NCBI RefSeq assembly: GCF_004122165.1
Contig: NZ_SBKO01000003.1
Location: forward strand, 62,001-126,000
Origin: Flavobacterium amnicola
GTDB taxonomy: Bacteria; Bacteroidota; Bacteroidia; Flavobacteriales; Flavobacteriaceae
Length of the DNA: 64,000 nt
Reading direction: 5' to 3'
The translations under genes were made by a program, and so were the position numbers. How positions within the stretch are numbered: position 1 is the first letter of the stretch; each line of letters begins with the position of its first letter. The notes beneath the pieces are model-generated. The model worked only from the letters and a program-made list of their open reading frames with translations. It was not told where the DNA came from and did not search any database. Below are positions 53,888 to 63,062 of this stretch, piece after piece.

Positions 53888-53903
53888 ATTTTATTAATTC
53901 CCC

Positions 53904-53911
53904 TATCTTTG
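53904..53911 (+). promoter_or_regulatory. -7 promoter box for the ABC-F gene
   Basis: TATCTTTG then CACC, giving a leader of about 30 bases before the ATG at 53948. Confidence 0.5.
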
Positions 53912-53947
53912 CACCTTCAAAAAATCGAATAATCGAACAATCTTAAT

Positions 53948-55582
53948 ATGATTACAGTAAACGACATCGCCGTTGAATTTGGCGGAACCACACTTTTTAG
54001 TGACGTAACTTTTGCCATCAATGAAAATGATAAAATTGCCCTTATGGGTAAAAATGGTGCAGGGAAATCGACGTTGTTGAAAATTGTGGCAGGGGAAAAC
54101 AAACCGACTCGCGGTAATATTTCAGCACCAAGTGATGCAGTTATTGCCTATTTGCCACAGCATTTGTTGACCAAAGATGACTGTACGGTAATGGAAGAAA
54201 CTTCTAAAGCATTTGCGGATGTTTTGGATATGAAAGCAGAAATTGACGAAATCAATGAACAATTAACCATTCGTACCGATTACGAAAGCGATGCGTATAT
54301 GAAGTTGATTGAACGTGTTTCAGAACTTTCAGAAAAATACTATTCGATTGAAGAAGTGAATTATGAAGCGGAAGTCGAAAAAGTATTAAAAGGATTGGGT
54401 TTCGAACGCGAAGATTTTAACCGTAAAACTTCCGAGTTTTCAGGAGGTTGGCGTATGCGTATCGAATTGGCCAAAATTCTGTTGAAAAAGCCTGATTTGA
54501 TCTTATTGGATGAGCCTACCAATCACTTGGATATGGAGAGTATTCAATGGTTAGAAGATTTCTTAATCAATCAAGCCAAAGCGGTAATGATTATTTCCCA
54601 CGATAGAGCCTTTGTTGATAATATTACCAATAGAACCATTGAAGTAACAATGGGTAGAATTTACGATTATAAAGCGGTGTATTCGCATTATTTGGAATTG
54701 CGTAAAGACAGAAGAGTGCACCAACAAAAAGCCTACGACGAACAACAAAAATTTATTGCTGATAATCAAGCTTTTATTGATCGTTTTAGAGGAACATTTT
54801 CCAAAACGGATGCGGTGCAATCTCGTGTGAAAATGTTGGAGAAATTAGTGCTTGTGGAGGTCGATGAGGTCGATTCTTCGGCTTTAAAGCTTAAATTTCC
54901 GCCTTCGCCTCGTTCCGGACAATATCCAGTTGTGGTGGAAGACTTGACAAAATCGTATGGCGATCACGTGGTTTTTAAAGACGCTAATTTAGTAATTGAA
55001 CGTGGACAAAAAGTGGCTTTTGTAGGAAAGAATGGGGAAGGTAAATCGACCATGATTAAAGCCATAATGAAAGAAATTGATATTGACGGAGGTAGATTGG
55101 AAATTGGTCATAATTCACAAATTGGTTATTTTGCCCAAAATCAAGCCGCTTTACTCGATGGCGAAATGACCATTTTTGAAACCATTGATGCCATTGCAGT
55201 AGGAGATATGCGAACGAAAATAAAAGATTTATTGGGAGCCTTTATGTTCAAAGGTGATGATATTCAAAAGAAAGTAAAAGTACTTTCGGGTGGCGAAAAA
55301 ACACGTTTGGCCATGATTAAATTATTGTTAGAGCCTGTAAACCTTTTAATTTTGGATGAACCTACCAATCACTTGGATATGAAAACCAAAGATATTATTA
55401 AAGATGCTTTGAAAGATTTTGACGGGACCTTGGTTTTAGTATCACATGACCGTGATTTCTTGGATGGCTTGGCCGAAAAAGTTTTTGAGTTTGGTCATAA
55501 ACGTGTCAAAGAACATTTTGAAGACATCAAAGGTTTCTTAGCTCACAAAAAAATGGAAAGCTTGAAAGAAATAGAAAAATAA
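53948..55582 (+). CDS. ABC-F family ATPase
   Basis: A 544-residue soluble protein with two ABC domains. Walker A motifs are GKNGAGKST (first) and GKNGEGKST (second). FSGGWRMRIELAKILL and LSGGEKTRLAMIKLLL are the signatures. LDEPTNHLDMESIQ and LDEPTNHLDMKTKD are the two Walker B copies. The interdomain linker (about 230-320, rich in Lys and Arg) is the P-site tRNA interaction region of ABC-F translation factors such as EttA and YbiT. It likely relieves stalled ribosomes; no resistance role is implied. A terminator follows. Confidence 0.93.
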   Translation: MITVNDIAVEFGGTTLFSDVTFAINENDKIALMGKNGAGKSTLLKIVAGENKPTRGNISAPSDAVIAYLPQHLLTKDDCTVMEETSKAFADVLDMKAEIDEINEQLTIRTDYESDAYMKLIERVSELSEKYYSIEEVNYEAEVEKVLKGLGFEREDFNRKTSEFSGGWRMRIELAKILLKKPDLILLDEPTNHLDMESIQWLEDFLINQAKAVMIISHDRAFVDNITNRTIEVTMGRIYDYKAVYSHYLELRKDRRVHQQKAYDEQQKFIADNQAFIDRFRGTFSKTDAVQSRVKMLEKLVLVEVDEVDSSALKLKFPPSPRSGQYPVVVEDLTKSYGDHVVFKDANLVIERGQKVAFVGKNGEGKSTMIKAIMKEIDIDGGRLEIGHNSQIGYFAQNQAALLDGEMTIFETIDAIAVGDMRTKIKDLLGAFMFKGDDIQKKVKVLSGGEKTRLAMIKLLLEPVNLLILDEPTNHLDMKTKDIIKDALKDFDGTLVLVSHDRDFLDGLAEKVFEFGHKRVKEHFEDIKGFLAHKKMESLKEIEK

Positions 55583-55590
55583 ACTAAAGT

Positions 55591-55619
55591 AAAAAGGGAT
55601 GAATTTCATCCCTTTTTTT
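55591..55619. terminator. Bidirectional terminator between the ABC-F and vWA genes
   Basis: AAAAGGGATGA and TCATCCCTTTT form an 11-bp stem with A-run and T-run flanks. It separates the converging 53948-55582 and 55631-57184 genes. Confidence 0.88.
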
Positions 55620-55630
55620 ATCATTCATCT

Positions 55631-57184
55631 CTAGATTTTAGCACTTTTTGCTAGTCTAATAAATTCAGCTTTATAACCTTCAGAATCATTGTCAAGTCCT
55701 TCTTTTGCAAGACTAACAATATCTTCGATTTCTTTATTTTCGATATATTTTGAATCTCGTAGTTTCATCCCAAACCAAGCTACTGATGAAGCAAATTTGA
55801 AATCAGGACTTGTAGCTTTTAATGATTTAGAGGTATTCGGGATAACTTGTACCATTTCGATACTTTTTTCTCTATCTGGTTTTTTGTAACGGAATTTAAT
55901 TGTAGCCAACTCATCAGAATTTGATGTACTCACAGTTTCATTAGAAGTATATTTTAATTTTGAAGGAGTATAATTGCTTTCAACTCCTGTTGGGATAATT
56001 TCATATAAAGCAGTTACAGTATGCCCGCTTCCTAATTCGCCAGCATCAATGGCATCGTTTTTAAAGTCTTCATCGTTTAATTTTCTGTTTTCGTAGCCAA
56101 TTAATCTGTACGATTGCACATATTTAGGATTAAACTCTATTTGAATTTTTACATCTTTAGCAATAGCAAACATTGATCCTTTAAATTCTTTTCCTAAAAA
56201 GCGATTGGCTTCTTGCATGTTGTCTATGTAGACATAATTTCCATTTCCTTTATTAGCTAGGACCTCCATTTTACTATCCTTATAATTTCCCATACCGTAG
56301 CCTAAACAAGTTAAAAAGATGCCAGTTTTACGTCTCTCTTCAATTAAGTTTTCCATTTCTTTATCAGATGAAGCACCTACATTAAAGTCGCCGTCTGTTG
56401 CTAAAACAATTCTGTTATTTCCATCTTTTATAAAATTTTCCTCTGCAATTTTGTAGGCTAATTCGATTCCTTCACCTCCAGCAGTGCTTCCACCAGCTGT
56501 TAAGTCATCAAAGGCATTCATAATTTTACTTTTTTCATTTCCTGGAGTTGGAGGTAATACCATTCCAGCTGCACCTGCGTAAACTACAATAGAGACTTTA
56601 TCTTCAGAACGTAACTCCTTTACAAGAACTTTCATAGACTCTTTTAATAATGGGAGTTTATTTTCATCACTCATAGAACCTGAAACATCTACTAAGAAAA
56701 CAATATTTGAAGCAGGAAGATTGTCCGTTGCTATTTTTTTGCCTTGAAGTCCAATTTTTATCAGTTTATGTTCTGAATTCCAAGGACAATCACTGTATTC
56801 TGTATTTAGGGAGAATGGATGTTGGTCTTTAGGTTGCGGATAATTGTAGGAGAAGTAATTCATCATTTCCTCTAAACGAACAGCGTCTTTAGGAATTTCT
56901 TGTCCGTTATTAATGAATCGACGGATATTGGTATAAGAAGCATTATCAACATCTATTGAAAACGTGGATAGGGGTTTTGTCTTGGGGTTTTCAAACTTAT
57001 TTTCCTCTATTTCGGCATAACTTTCCTGGTTTTTACTTTCGGGAGTATACATTTCAGGGACTTCATTCATTGCATCTGTGACTATAATTTCACTGGCTGC
57101 TTCCGATTGATCTATGTATTGATTTTCTTTACACGATGCAAAGAACAATGCTAGTCCAGCTAGCATAAGGAAAGGCTTTTTCAT
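55631..57184 (-). CDS. von Willebrand factor A lipoprotein, DUF3520 type
   Basis: A 517-residue protein. A lipoprotein signal ends at Cys18 (FFASC). An N-terminal YfbK-like domain (about 70-155, PLSTFSIDVDNASYTNIRRF) is followed by a vWA domain (about 160-340) with the metal site DVSGSMS (Asp166, Ser168, Ser170). The C-terminal DUF3520 region follows. It is very similar over most of its length to the 57351-59243 product but lacks the carboxypeptidase-like N-terminal domain. It probably displays a metal-dependent binding surface in the envelope. Partner unknown. Confidence 0.88.
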   Translation of the reverse strand: MKKPFLMLAGLALFFASCKENQYIDQSEAASEIIVTDAMNEVPEMYTPESKNQESYAEIEENKFENPKTKPLSTFSIDVDNASYTNIRRFINNGQEIPKDAVRLEEMMNYFSYNYPQPKDQHPFSLNTEYSDCPWNSEHKLIKIGLQGKKIATDNLPASNIVFLVDVSGSMSDENKLPLLKESMKVLVKELRSEDKVSIVVYAGAAGMVLPPTPGNEKSKIMNAFDDLTAGGSTAGGEGIELAYKIAEENFIKDGNNRIVLATDGDFNVGASSDKEMENLIEERRKTGIFLTCLGYGMGNYKDSKMEVLANKGNGNYVYIDNMQEANRFLGKEFKGSMFAIAKDVKIQIEFNPKYVQSYRLIGYENRKLNDEDFKNDAIDAGELGSGHTVTALYEIIPTGVESNYTPSKLKYTSNETVSTSNSDELATIKFRYKKPDREKSIEMVQVIPNTSKSLKATSPDFKFASSVAWFGMKLRDSKYIENKEIEDIVSLAKEGLDNDSEGYKAEFIRLAKSAKI

Positions 57185-57301
57185 ACCAAATTGTTTAAAG
57201 GATTTTTAAATAAGTTTTTTCTTGTTATTGAAACAAAACACATGCCTATTTTTTAATAAAAATGTTAAATATTTGCGAAAATTTCAACACAAAATAGAAA
57301 C

Positions 57302-57324
57302 CCCTAAGAATTTAATTCTTAGGG
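57302..57324 (-). terminator. Palindromic hairpin after the larger vWA gene
   Basis: Perfect 11-bp inverted repeat (CCCTAAGAATT and its complement) around one central base, 27 bases past the stop of the 57351-59243 gene. It lacks a strong T-run, so termination is only likely. The rest of the 57185-57350 gap is AT-rich. Confidence 0.5.
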
Positions 57325-57350
57325 ATCTAACCAAACTATATAAAACACAA

Positions 57351-59243
57351 CTACAATCGTACATTTTCAATTAATCGAATCAATTCGGCTTTGTAACCAT
57401 CTGTATCATTTGATAATCCTTGTTTAGCAAGATTCTTAATGTCTTCCGTTGTACTGGTACTAATTAATTTTGATTCTCTCATTTTTAATCCGAACCAGGC
57501 TACAGCAGTCGCAAATTTGAAATCATCAGAAGCTTTTTCTATAGTTTTCGCTTGATTGGCAATCGTGCTTACCATTTCAATACTTTTTTCACCATCTGGT
57601 TTTTTATAACGGAATTTGATTGTTGCCAATTCATCACTATAATTGTTTTCATTTGAATTCACTTTGGAATATTTTAAATCGTTGGGTTCATCAAAGTACT
57701 TGCTTTTTACTCCAGTCGGAATGATTTCATACAAAGCCGTTACGGTATGACCACTTCCTAATTCGCCCGCATCGATGGCATCATTTTTAAAATCTTCCGG
57801 ACGTAATTTTCTGTTTTCATAGCCAATCAAACGGTACGATTGTACATGTTTCGGATTGAATTCAATTTGGATTTTTACATCTTTGGCAATCGCAAACATC
57901 GAGCCTTTAAATTCTTTACTCAAAAAACGATTGGCTTCTTGAATGTTATCGATATAGGCATAGTTGCCGTTTCCTTTATCGGCTAACGTTTCCATTTTAC
58001 TGTCTTTGTAATTCCCCATTCCGTAACCCAAACAGGTTAAAAATACCCCTGATTTTCTTTTTTCTTCAATTAATCGTTCCATATCATTGTCGGATGAAGC
58101 GCCTACGTTAAAATCACCGTCAGTAGCTAAGATCACACGATTGTTTCCTCCTTTAATGAAATTTTCTTCGGCAATTTTATAAGCCAATTGAATTCCAGCA
58201 CCACCAGCGGTACTTCCACCAGCGTTTAATTGTTCTAAGGCATTGATGATGGTTTCCTTTTTGTTTCCATTGGTTGGTGGAAGTACTAATCCTGCTGCTC
58301 CAGCATACACAACGATCGAAACTTTATCTTCTGCACGCAATTCGTTTACTAAAATTTTCATTGATTGAATTAGTAAAGGCAATTTGTTTTCATCGCTCAT
58401 CGAACCTGAAACATCAATTAAAAAGACAAAGTTCGAATTAGGAAGATTATCTGTTGGAATGTTTTTGCCTTGTAATCCAATGCGAACCAATTTGTTGTTC
58501 GGATTCCACGGACAATCGCTATAATCGGTCGTAATTGAAAACGGATCTTCACCTTTTGGTTGTGCATATTTATACTTGAAAAAATTCACCATTTCTTCCA
58601 CACGCACCGCATCGGTTGGCACTTTTTGTCCGTTATTGATAAAACGACGAATGTTGGTATAAGAAGCATTATCGACATCGATAGAAAAAGTGGAAAGCGG
58701 CGATTGCTTCGGACTTTCAAATACGTTTTCTAATAATACTCCATAATCCTCGTTTTCGTTTGGATTGTTTTTAGTCCCTTCATGCTTTTTATCGCGACCA
58801 AAATAAAAACCTTTGTCGTCGTGACTTATTTGAACTCCAGAAATAGGACTTCCCAATACTTGATGCACAGATTTTACTTTTTTCGAATTTCGATCGGCTC
58901 TACTTTCTTTTCTATATCCGACCGCAGTAACTACGACTTCACCTAATGCTTTGGAATCATCTTGTAATACTACATTGATTACGTTAGCTTTTCCTACCAC
59001 GCGTTGAGCATCTCGCATGCCCATAAAGCTATACACTAAAGTTTCTCCTTCTTTGGCTTTGATGGTATATGTCCCGTCAAATAATGTAGCAGTTCCTCTC
59101 TGCGTTCCTTTTACCATAACATTTACGCCAGGTAAGGGTCCAGATGCGTCAGAAACTGTTCCAGTAATAGTTTTCTCCTGTGCTAATGCTACGACACTTA
59201 TAAGCATAGCAATCCCTAATGAAATAATTTTGAAATTTTTCAT
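57351..59243 (-). CDS. von Willebrand factor A protein with carboxypeptidase-like N-terminal domain
   Basis: A 630-residue exported protein. The signal peptide ends about residue 22. A CarboxypepD-regulatory-like domain (about 23-108) has ITGTVSDASGPLPGVNVMVKGT and ends ALGEVVVTAVGY, the sequence that starts the plug in SusC-type TonB receptors. A linker follows to 180, then the YfbK-like domain (183-265) and the vWA domain (270-440) with metal site DVSGSMS (Asp277, Ser279, Ser281). DUF3520 completes the protein. It lies just downstream of the sigma/anti-sigma-like pair. The receptor-like start is on a protein with no barrel. Confidence 0.88.
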   Translation of the reverse strand: MKNFKIISLGIAMLISVVALAQEKTITGTVSDASGPLPGVNVMVKGTQRGTATLFDGTYTIKAKEGETLVYSFMGMRDAQRVVGKANVINVVLQDDSKALGEVVVTAVGYRKESRADRNSKKVKSVHQVLGSPISGVQISHDDKGFYFGRDKKHEGTKNNPNENEDYGVLLENVFESPKQSPLSTFSIDVDNASYTNIRRFINNGQKVPTDAVRVEEMVNFFKYKYAQPKGEDPFSITTDYSDCPWNPNNKLVRIGLQGKNIPTDNLPNSNFVFLIDVSGSMSDENKLPLLIQSMKILVNELRAEDKVSIVVYAGAAGLVLPPTNGNKKETIINALEQLNAGGSTAGGAGIQLAYKIAEENFIKGGNNRVILATDGDFNVGASSDNDMERLIEEKRKSGVFLTCLGYGMGNYKDSKMETLADKGNGNYAYIDNIQEANRFLSKEFKGSMFAIAKDVKIQIEFNPKHVQSYRLIGYENRKLRPEDFKNDAIDAGELGSGHTVTALYEIIPTGVKSKYFDEPNDLKYSKVNSNENNYSDELATIKFRYKKPDGEKSIEMVSTIANQAKTIEKASDDFKFATAVAWFGLKMRESKLISTSTTEDIKNLAKQGLSNDTDGYKAELIRLIENVRL

Positions 59244-59281
59244 GGCTTAATTTTTTTGTTGTTAATAATGATTTTTCTAGA

Positions 59282-60196
59282 CTATCTAGTAGATTTTATG
59301 GGTTTCCCATTTTTAGTTTTGACAATAACCACACCGTTTTTAGCCTTTTCACCATAACGTTCAATGGCTTCATCGTCTTGATAAATGGTTATCGATTCGA
59401 TTTCTTGTTTGTTGAGCGGATAATAAGGAGAAGAAGGGTTGGGCCCAAACATTTCCTTCTCGGTATATTCTACTCCGTTAATAATATAGAGCGGGTTTTT
59501 CAATTCAACGATGGTTTCTAAATCCTCTGAATTTTGAATGTCAGAAACTTTTTTATCCGTTGCTTTTCCATCCACGACTACCAAAGGCGCTGCTTTTCTT
59601 GCGACTTGTTTTTTACTTTCCGAATCTTGTCTAAGGTCAGCGACTTCTTCGGCTGCTTTAGCTTGTTTCACGCCAACGGCTCCGTACATTTGACCTTTTG
59701 AAAAAGAATCATCCTCTTTTTTATCCTTGGAAGGTGCTTCCATAGGACTTGCTGCGGCCTCTACTTTTTCTTCCATTGTTGCTGCCGAAATTTCATTGAC
59801 TGCTACAGGAGTTGGATTGTTTAGTTGTATTTCTAAAACTTTTTCTGCTTTTACTTTATCCAACGGACTTTCGTTTTGCGCCGCAACAATTGCTGTTGAA
59901 TCATTTTCAATGGCAGAAGAAATAGAATCATTGACCACAACCGTGTTTTGCGGCGTTGGTATTGTTTTTTCCTCTTCTTTTAAAAATTGATAAGCAAACA
60001 TAGTTCCCACTACTACAGAAGCCGCAATGGCAAACTTTTTCCAGGAAGTGTTAGTTCCTTTTTGTTCGACATACACTTGCGTATCGAGTTTGGCATCTAC
60101 GCGCGACCATACTTTTTCCATTCCAGGAAAATCTTTGGTTTCCGAGGTATCGGCTGCCTTTTTAAATTGTTCGAATAAATTATCTTGATGTTCCAT
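59282..60196 (-). CDS. Membrane protein with anti-sigma-like N-terminus and TonB-plug-like tail
   Basis: A 304-residue protein. The cytoplasmic N-terminus (1-52, FEQFKKAADTSETKDFPGMEKVWSRVDAKLD) is followed by one membrane helix (54-71) and a long acidic, low-complexity periplasmic region. The C-terminal segment (about 230-298) contains YIINGVEYTEKEM, IESITIYQDDEAIERYGEKAKNGVVIVKTK. That pattern is the plug-domain signature of TonB-dependent receptors. Its start overlaps the sigma gene's stop (TAATG), so it is probably the sigma factor's regulator. Not proven as anti-sigma. Confidence 0.75.
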   Translation of the reverse strand: MEHQDNLFEQFKKAADTSETKDFPGMEKVWSRVDAKLDTQVYVEQKGTNTSWKKFAIAASVVVGTMFAYQFLKEEEKTIPTPQNTVVVNDSISSAIENDSTAIVAAQNESPLDKVKAEKVLEIQLNNPTPVAVNEISAATMEEKVEAAASPMEAPSKDKKEDDSFSKGQMYGAVGVKQAKAAEEVADLRQDSESKKQVARKAAPLVVVDGKATDKKVSDIQNSEDLETIVELKNPLYIINGVEYTEKEMFGPNPSSPYYPLNKQEIESITIYQDDEAIERYGEKAKNGVVIVKTKNGKPIKSTR

Positions 60197-60732
60197 TACT
60201 TTGCTTTTTGATAATAAAGATTGTTTACTAAATCTTTTAATTTTGATTTTGCCGCATTCAATTGTGATTTGGAAGTGCCTTCCGAAATATTTAGCATAGC
60301 GGCAATTTCCTTGTGCCCGAAACCTTCAATAGCAAACAAATTGAAAACCGTTTTGCAACCTTCCGGAATAAAATTGAGTAAATTCAATAAGTCTTCTTCT
60401 TCCAATTGGGTATCCGTGGCGCTTTGTGGCTGAATTTTGAACGAATGGTCTTCCAAATACAAATTGAAATTCACATTTTTCTTCAATTGATGCAAGCATT
60501 GATTCACTGCAATTTTTCGAGCCCAACCTTCAAAGGCACCAATTTCTTTCAACTGATCCATTTTGGTAAAAATGATGTAAAAGGCATCGGCCAATACTTC
60601 TTCAATTTCTTCCTCTTTTTTGAGATAGCGCTTACACACCCGATATAATTTGGGTGCTAGTATCTCATACACCTGACGTTGTGCGTCTCGGTGCATTTTT
60701 TTACAGGCGATTATTAGATTTTCGTTTATCAC
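60196..60732 (-). CDS. ECF-type RNA polymerase sigma factor
   Basis: A 178-residue sigma-70 family factor. Region 2 has QRQVYEILAPKLYRVCKRYLKKEEEIEEVLADAFYIIFTKMDQ and FEGWARKIAVNQCL. Region 4 has LNFIPEGCKTVFNLFAIEGFGHKEIAAMLNISEGTSKSQL (about 115-165). The GTG at 60732 is chosen as start because no ATG precedes the conserved N-terminus and the frame's alternative is a TTG at 60762. It likely controls its own operon with the plug-tail protein and the vWA genes. Confidence 0.87.
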   Translation of the reverse strand: MINENLIIACKKMHRDAQRQVYEILAPKLYRVCKRYLKKEEEIEEVLADAFYIIFTKMDQLKEIGAFEGWARKIAVNQCLHQLKKNVNFNLYLEDHSFKIQPQSATDTQLEEEDLLNLLNFIPEGCKTVFNLFAIEGFGHKEIAAMLNISEGTSKSQLNAAKSKLKDLVNNLYYQKAK

Positions 60733-60861
60733 AATGAATGTCTTTATAACTAAAGAGAACAATATTTATAAAAAGGTTGGGAAGGATGTAAAAAAAATAA
60801 TTTTTACTGCAAAGCACCGTTTTTGATTTTATTAAAATTCGTTGATAGGTAAAGGTTTAAC

Positions 60862-61308
60862 TCACTTTACCATATTTAAAATTTCTTTTTCCAATCTGTC
60901 AAAATTTTCTTCATTTTTCGGTTCCGCAAATTTTCTAATTTTTTCACAGCCCTCAATGGTATCAAAAATCATCAAAAAGGAAATCTCTGTTTTTGAATCA
61001 TCTTCCTTTTTAAAACCAATTTCCATGTCAAAATAGGGTTGTGACACTCTTGTCCAAGCAATTAATTTAAGTGGTTCGATTATTTTAAAAACAGATGAAT
61101 TTTCATAATTACCAATTTCAGGACCATGCATGGTAAGAATCCATTTTCCGCCAAGCTTTAAATCAAATTCATGAATTGTATTGGTAAAACCTTCTGGTCC
61201 CCACCAATTTTTTAAATGTTTTGGATTTGAAAATGCTTCATAAACAGTTTCAATAGGATGATTTAAAACTCTCGAACTAAAAATTTCACGATCAGAATTT
61301 GGATTCAT
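60862..61308 (-). CDS. SRPBCC (AHSA1-type) domain protein
   Basis: A 148-residue START-like protein. It has the family pattern SRVLNHPIETVYEAFSNPKHLKNWWGPEGFTNTIHEFDLKLGGKWILTMHGPEIGNY and a C-terminal long helix. Such domains bind hydrophobic ligands; the biological role of this one is unknown. It starts 19 bases after the neighbouring propeller-like gene, so they may be co-transcribed. Confidence 0.85.
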   Translation of the reverse strand: MNPNSDREIFSSRVLNHPIETVYEAFSNPKHLKNWWGPEGFTNTIHEFDLKLGGKWILTMHGPEIGNYENSSVFKIIEPLKLIAWTRVSQPYFDMEIGFKKEDDSKTEISFLMIFDTIEGCEKIRKFAEPKNEENFDRLEKEILNMVK

Positions 61309-61327
61309 AATTTCAATCTTAGGTTGC

Positions 61328-62149
61328 TTATTTTGTGTTCAAAACCAACTTGTAAATAGTAGCATTCAAATCTTCCGTGTCGTTGTCTTCACAAAGTAAA
61401 AAAGTGAGCTCTTCTTTATTTTTTTGGTAGAGCGTCAGACCTTCAAATTTATGTTTGTCGGTAATTTGAATTGATTTCTCTAATTGAAAGGTTTCTAAAT
61501 CAATACGTCCAATAATACTTCCCAATACTTCACCATCTTCATAAGTGGACGTGGTATCTTCGGCAGCGGCAAGGAAATAAATCTTTTTGTCAACCAAAAT
61601 GGCATCTGTAAAACTGGTTTCTACATGTTTGATCTTCGGTAATTGTATTGGAAAAAATGTTATTTCATCGGGTTCTATGCCTATTTTAATAATTCCGTTT
61701 TTAGAATTTGCACCATTTCCGCGTTGAAACAACAATAATTCTTTTCTATAAAATAAAGCCCCTTCAATATTCAAATCATCATCTGAAATATTGAATTTGG
61801 TTTTGATATTTTGATAAATCGGACCTAAATCTTTCTCTTTTATTTTTTTATTTTCAAGATGGTACGAAAACGTTCGATTTCTATTTTTTGTAGAACCAGA
61901 ACCAAAAATATGTAAGTTATTGCCTTCTCTAGTAATTGCTTCAAAATCGGGTTTGTCTTTTTTTGCAATGTTTTCCTGTGGATTTTCAACTAGTTCAATT
62001 TTATGTAAATTCTTATCTATAATTTGATATTCATACAAATACGAACTGTTATCGGAAATGATATAAAGCGAATCGTTATAGTGTAGAATGCCACTGGCAG
62101 AACCAATTCCTTTGAGAGTAAGGTAAGCTAAAAGTTGAAATTTTTCCAT
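61328..62149 (-). CDS. Propeller-like protein, DUF6929-like, unknown function
   Basis: A 273-residue protein without a clear signal peptide. It has repeated blades of beta-strands such as ASGILHYNDSLYIISDNSSYLYEYQI, FEAITREGNNLHIFGSGS and HKFEGLTLYQKNKEELTFLLCEDND. The repeated DFEAI/KFEGLTL pattern recalls SdiA-regulated and phytase-like propellers. I place it in a DUF6929-like group only by general resemblance. A -7 box lies 20 bases upstream, shared in a divergent region with the PPK2 gene. Confidence 0.6.
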   Translation of the reverse strand: MEKFQLLAYLTLKGIGSASGILHYNDSLYIISDNSSYLYEYQIIDKNLHKIELVENPQENIAKKDKPDFEAITREGNNLHIFGSGSTKNRNRTFSYHLENKKIKEKDLGPIYQNIKTKFNISDDDLNIEGALFYRKELLLFQRGNGANSKNGIIKIGIEPDEITFFPIQLPKIKHVETSFTDAILVDKKIYFLAAAEDTTSTYEDGEVLGSIIGRIDLETFQLEKSIQITDKHKFEGLTLYQKNKEELTFLLCEDNDTEDLNATIYKLVLNTK

Positions 62150-62168
62150 ATATTTACTATTCTACTAA

Positions 62169-62176
62169 CAAATATA
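62169..62176 (-). promoter_or_regulatory. -7 promoter box for the propeller-like gene
   Basis: The minus strand reads TATATTTG. It is in the 37-base divergent gap with the PPK2 gene, which therefore has little room for its own promoter on the plus strand. Confidence 0.45.
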
Positions 62177-62186
62177 AATCAAAACT

Positions 62187-63062
62187 ATGGCTGTTTTTAA
62201 TCCAGACGATTTTAAAATTACCAAATCTTTTCAGTTGAAAGATTTTCCGACAGAATTGGACAACGATTTGAAAGACAAAGCAAAAGAAATTTTATTGGAT
62301 GAAGTTCAAAAGCCCTTGAGTGAATGGCAAGACGTTATGTATGCCCACAACCGCTATGGCGTACTTATTTGTTTGCAAGGGATGGACACTTCGGGAAAAG
62401 ACAGTTTGATTCGTGAAGTTTTCAAAGAATTTAATCCACGTGGGGTATTGGTACATAGTTTTAAAACACCTAATTCAACGGAATTGGAGCACGATTATTT
62501 GTGGCGTCATTATTTGGCTTTACCTGAAAAAGGGAAGTTTGCCGTTTTTAATCGAACACATTATGAAAATGTACTGGTGACTCGTGTACATCCGGAATAT
62601 ATTTTGAATGAAAATTTACCTGGAATCGAAAAAGTAGAAGACATTACACCGCAATTTTGGGAAAACCGTTTTGAGCAAATCAATAATTTTGAAAAGCACA
62701 TTACACAAAACGGCACGATTATTTTAAAATTTTTCTTTTACATGAGTAAAGAAGAACAACGCAAACGTTTGTTACGTCGCTTGGAAGAAGCCGAACATCA
62801 TTGGAAATTTTCGCCTGGCGATTTAAAAGAACGCGAACGTTGGGACGATTATATGAACTACTACGAAGAAGCCATTAATAAAACGTCCAAACCAAACGCA
62901 CCATGGTTTATCATTCCTGCTGATGACAAAGAAATGGCGCGCTATATGGTAGGAAAAATTATTTGGGAAGAAATGCAAAAATATACCGATGTCAAAGAAC
63001 CGGAATTAGACGAAAAAGTAAAAGCCAATTTTGCAGAATTTAAGAAACAATTGGAAGGTTAA
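62187..63062 (+). CDS. Polyphosphate kinase 2 family protein
   Basis: A 291-residue P-loop kinase of the PPK2 family that uses polyphosphate to phosphorylate nucleotides (NMP or NDP). Walker A is GMDTSGKDS (about 71-79). The lid module and PPK2 signature FNRTHYENVLVTRVHPEYI and the DLKERERWDDYMNYYEEAI segment follow. It is a single-domain protein, so its class (AMP or ADP as acceptor) cannot be told. It converges with the next gene and their stop codons overlap. Confidence 0.9.
   Translation: MAVFNPDDFKITKSFQLKDFPTELDNDLKDKAKEILLDEVQKPLSEWQDVMYAHNRYGVLICLQGMDTSGKDSLIREVFKEFNPRGVLVHSFKTPNSTELEHDYLWRHYLALPEKGKFAVFNRTHYENVLVTRVHPEYILNENLPGIEKVEDITPQFWENRFEQINNFEKHITQNGTIILKFFFYMSKEEQRKRLLRRLEEAEHHWKFSPGDLKERERWDDYMNYYEEAINKTSKPNAPWFIIPADDKEMARYMVGKIIWEEMQKYTDVKEPELDEKVKANFAEFKKQLEG

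Noticed and set aside
57351-59243. TonB-dependent receptor
   Set aside because: It has only the CarboxypepD-like entry and no plug plus barrel; the rest is vWA and DUF3520.
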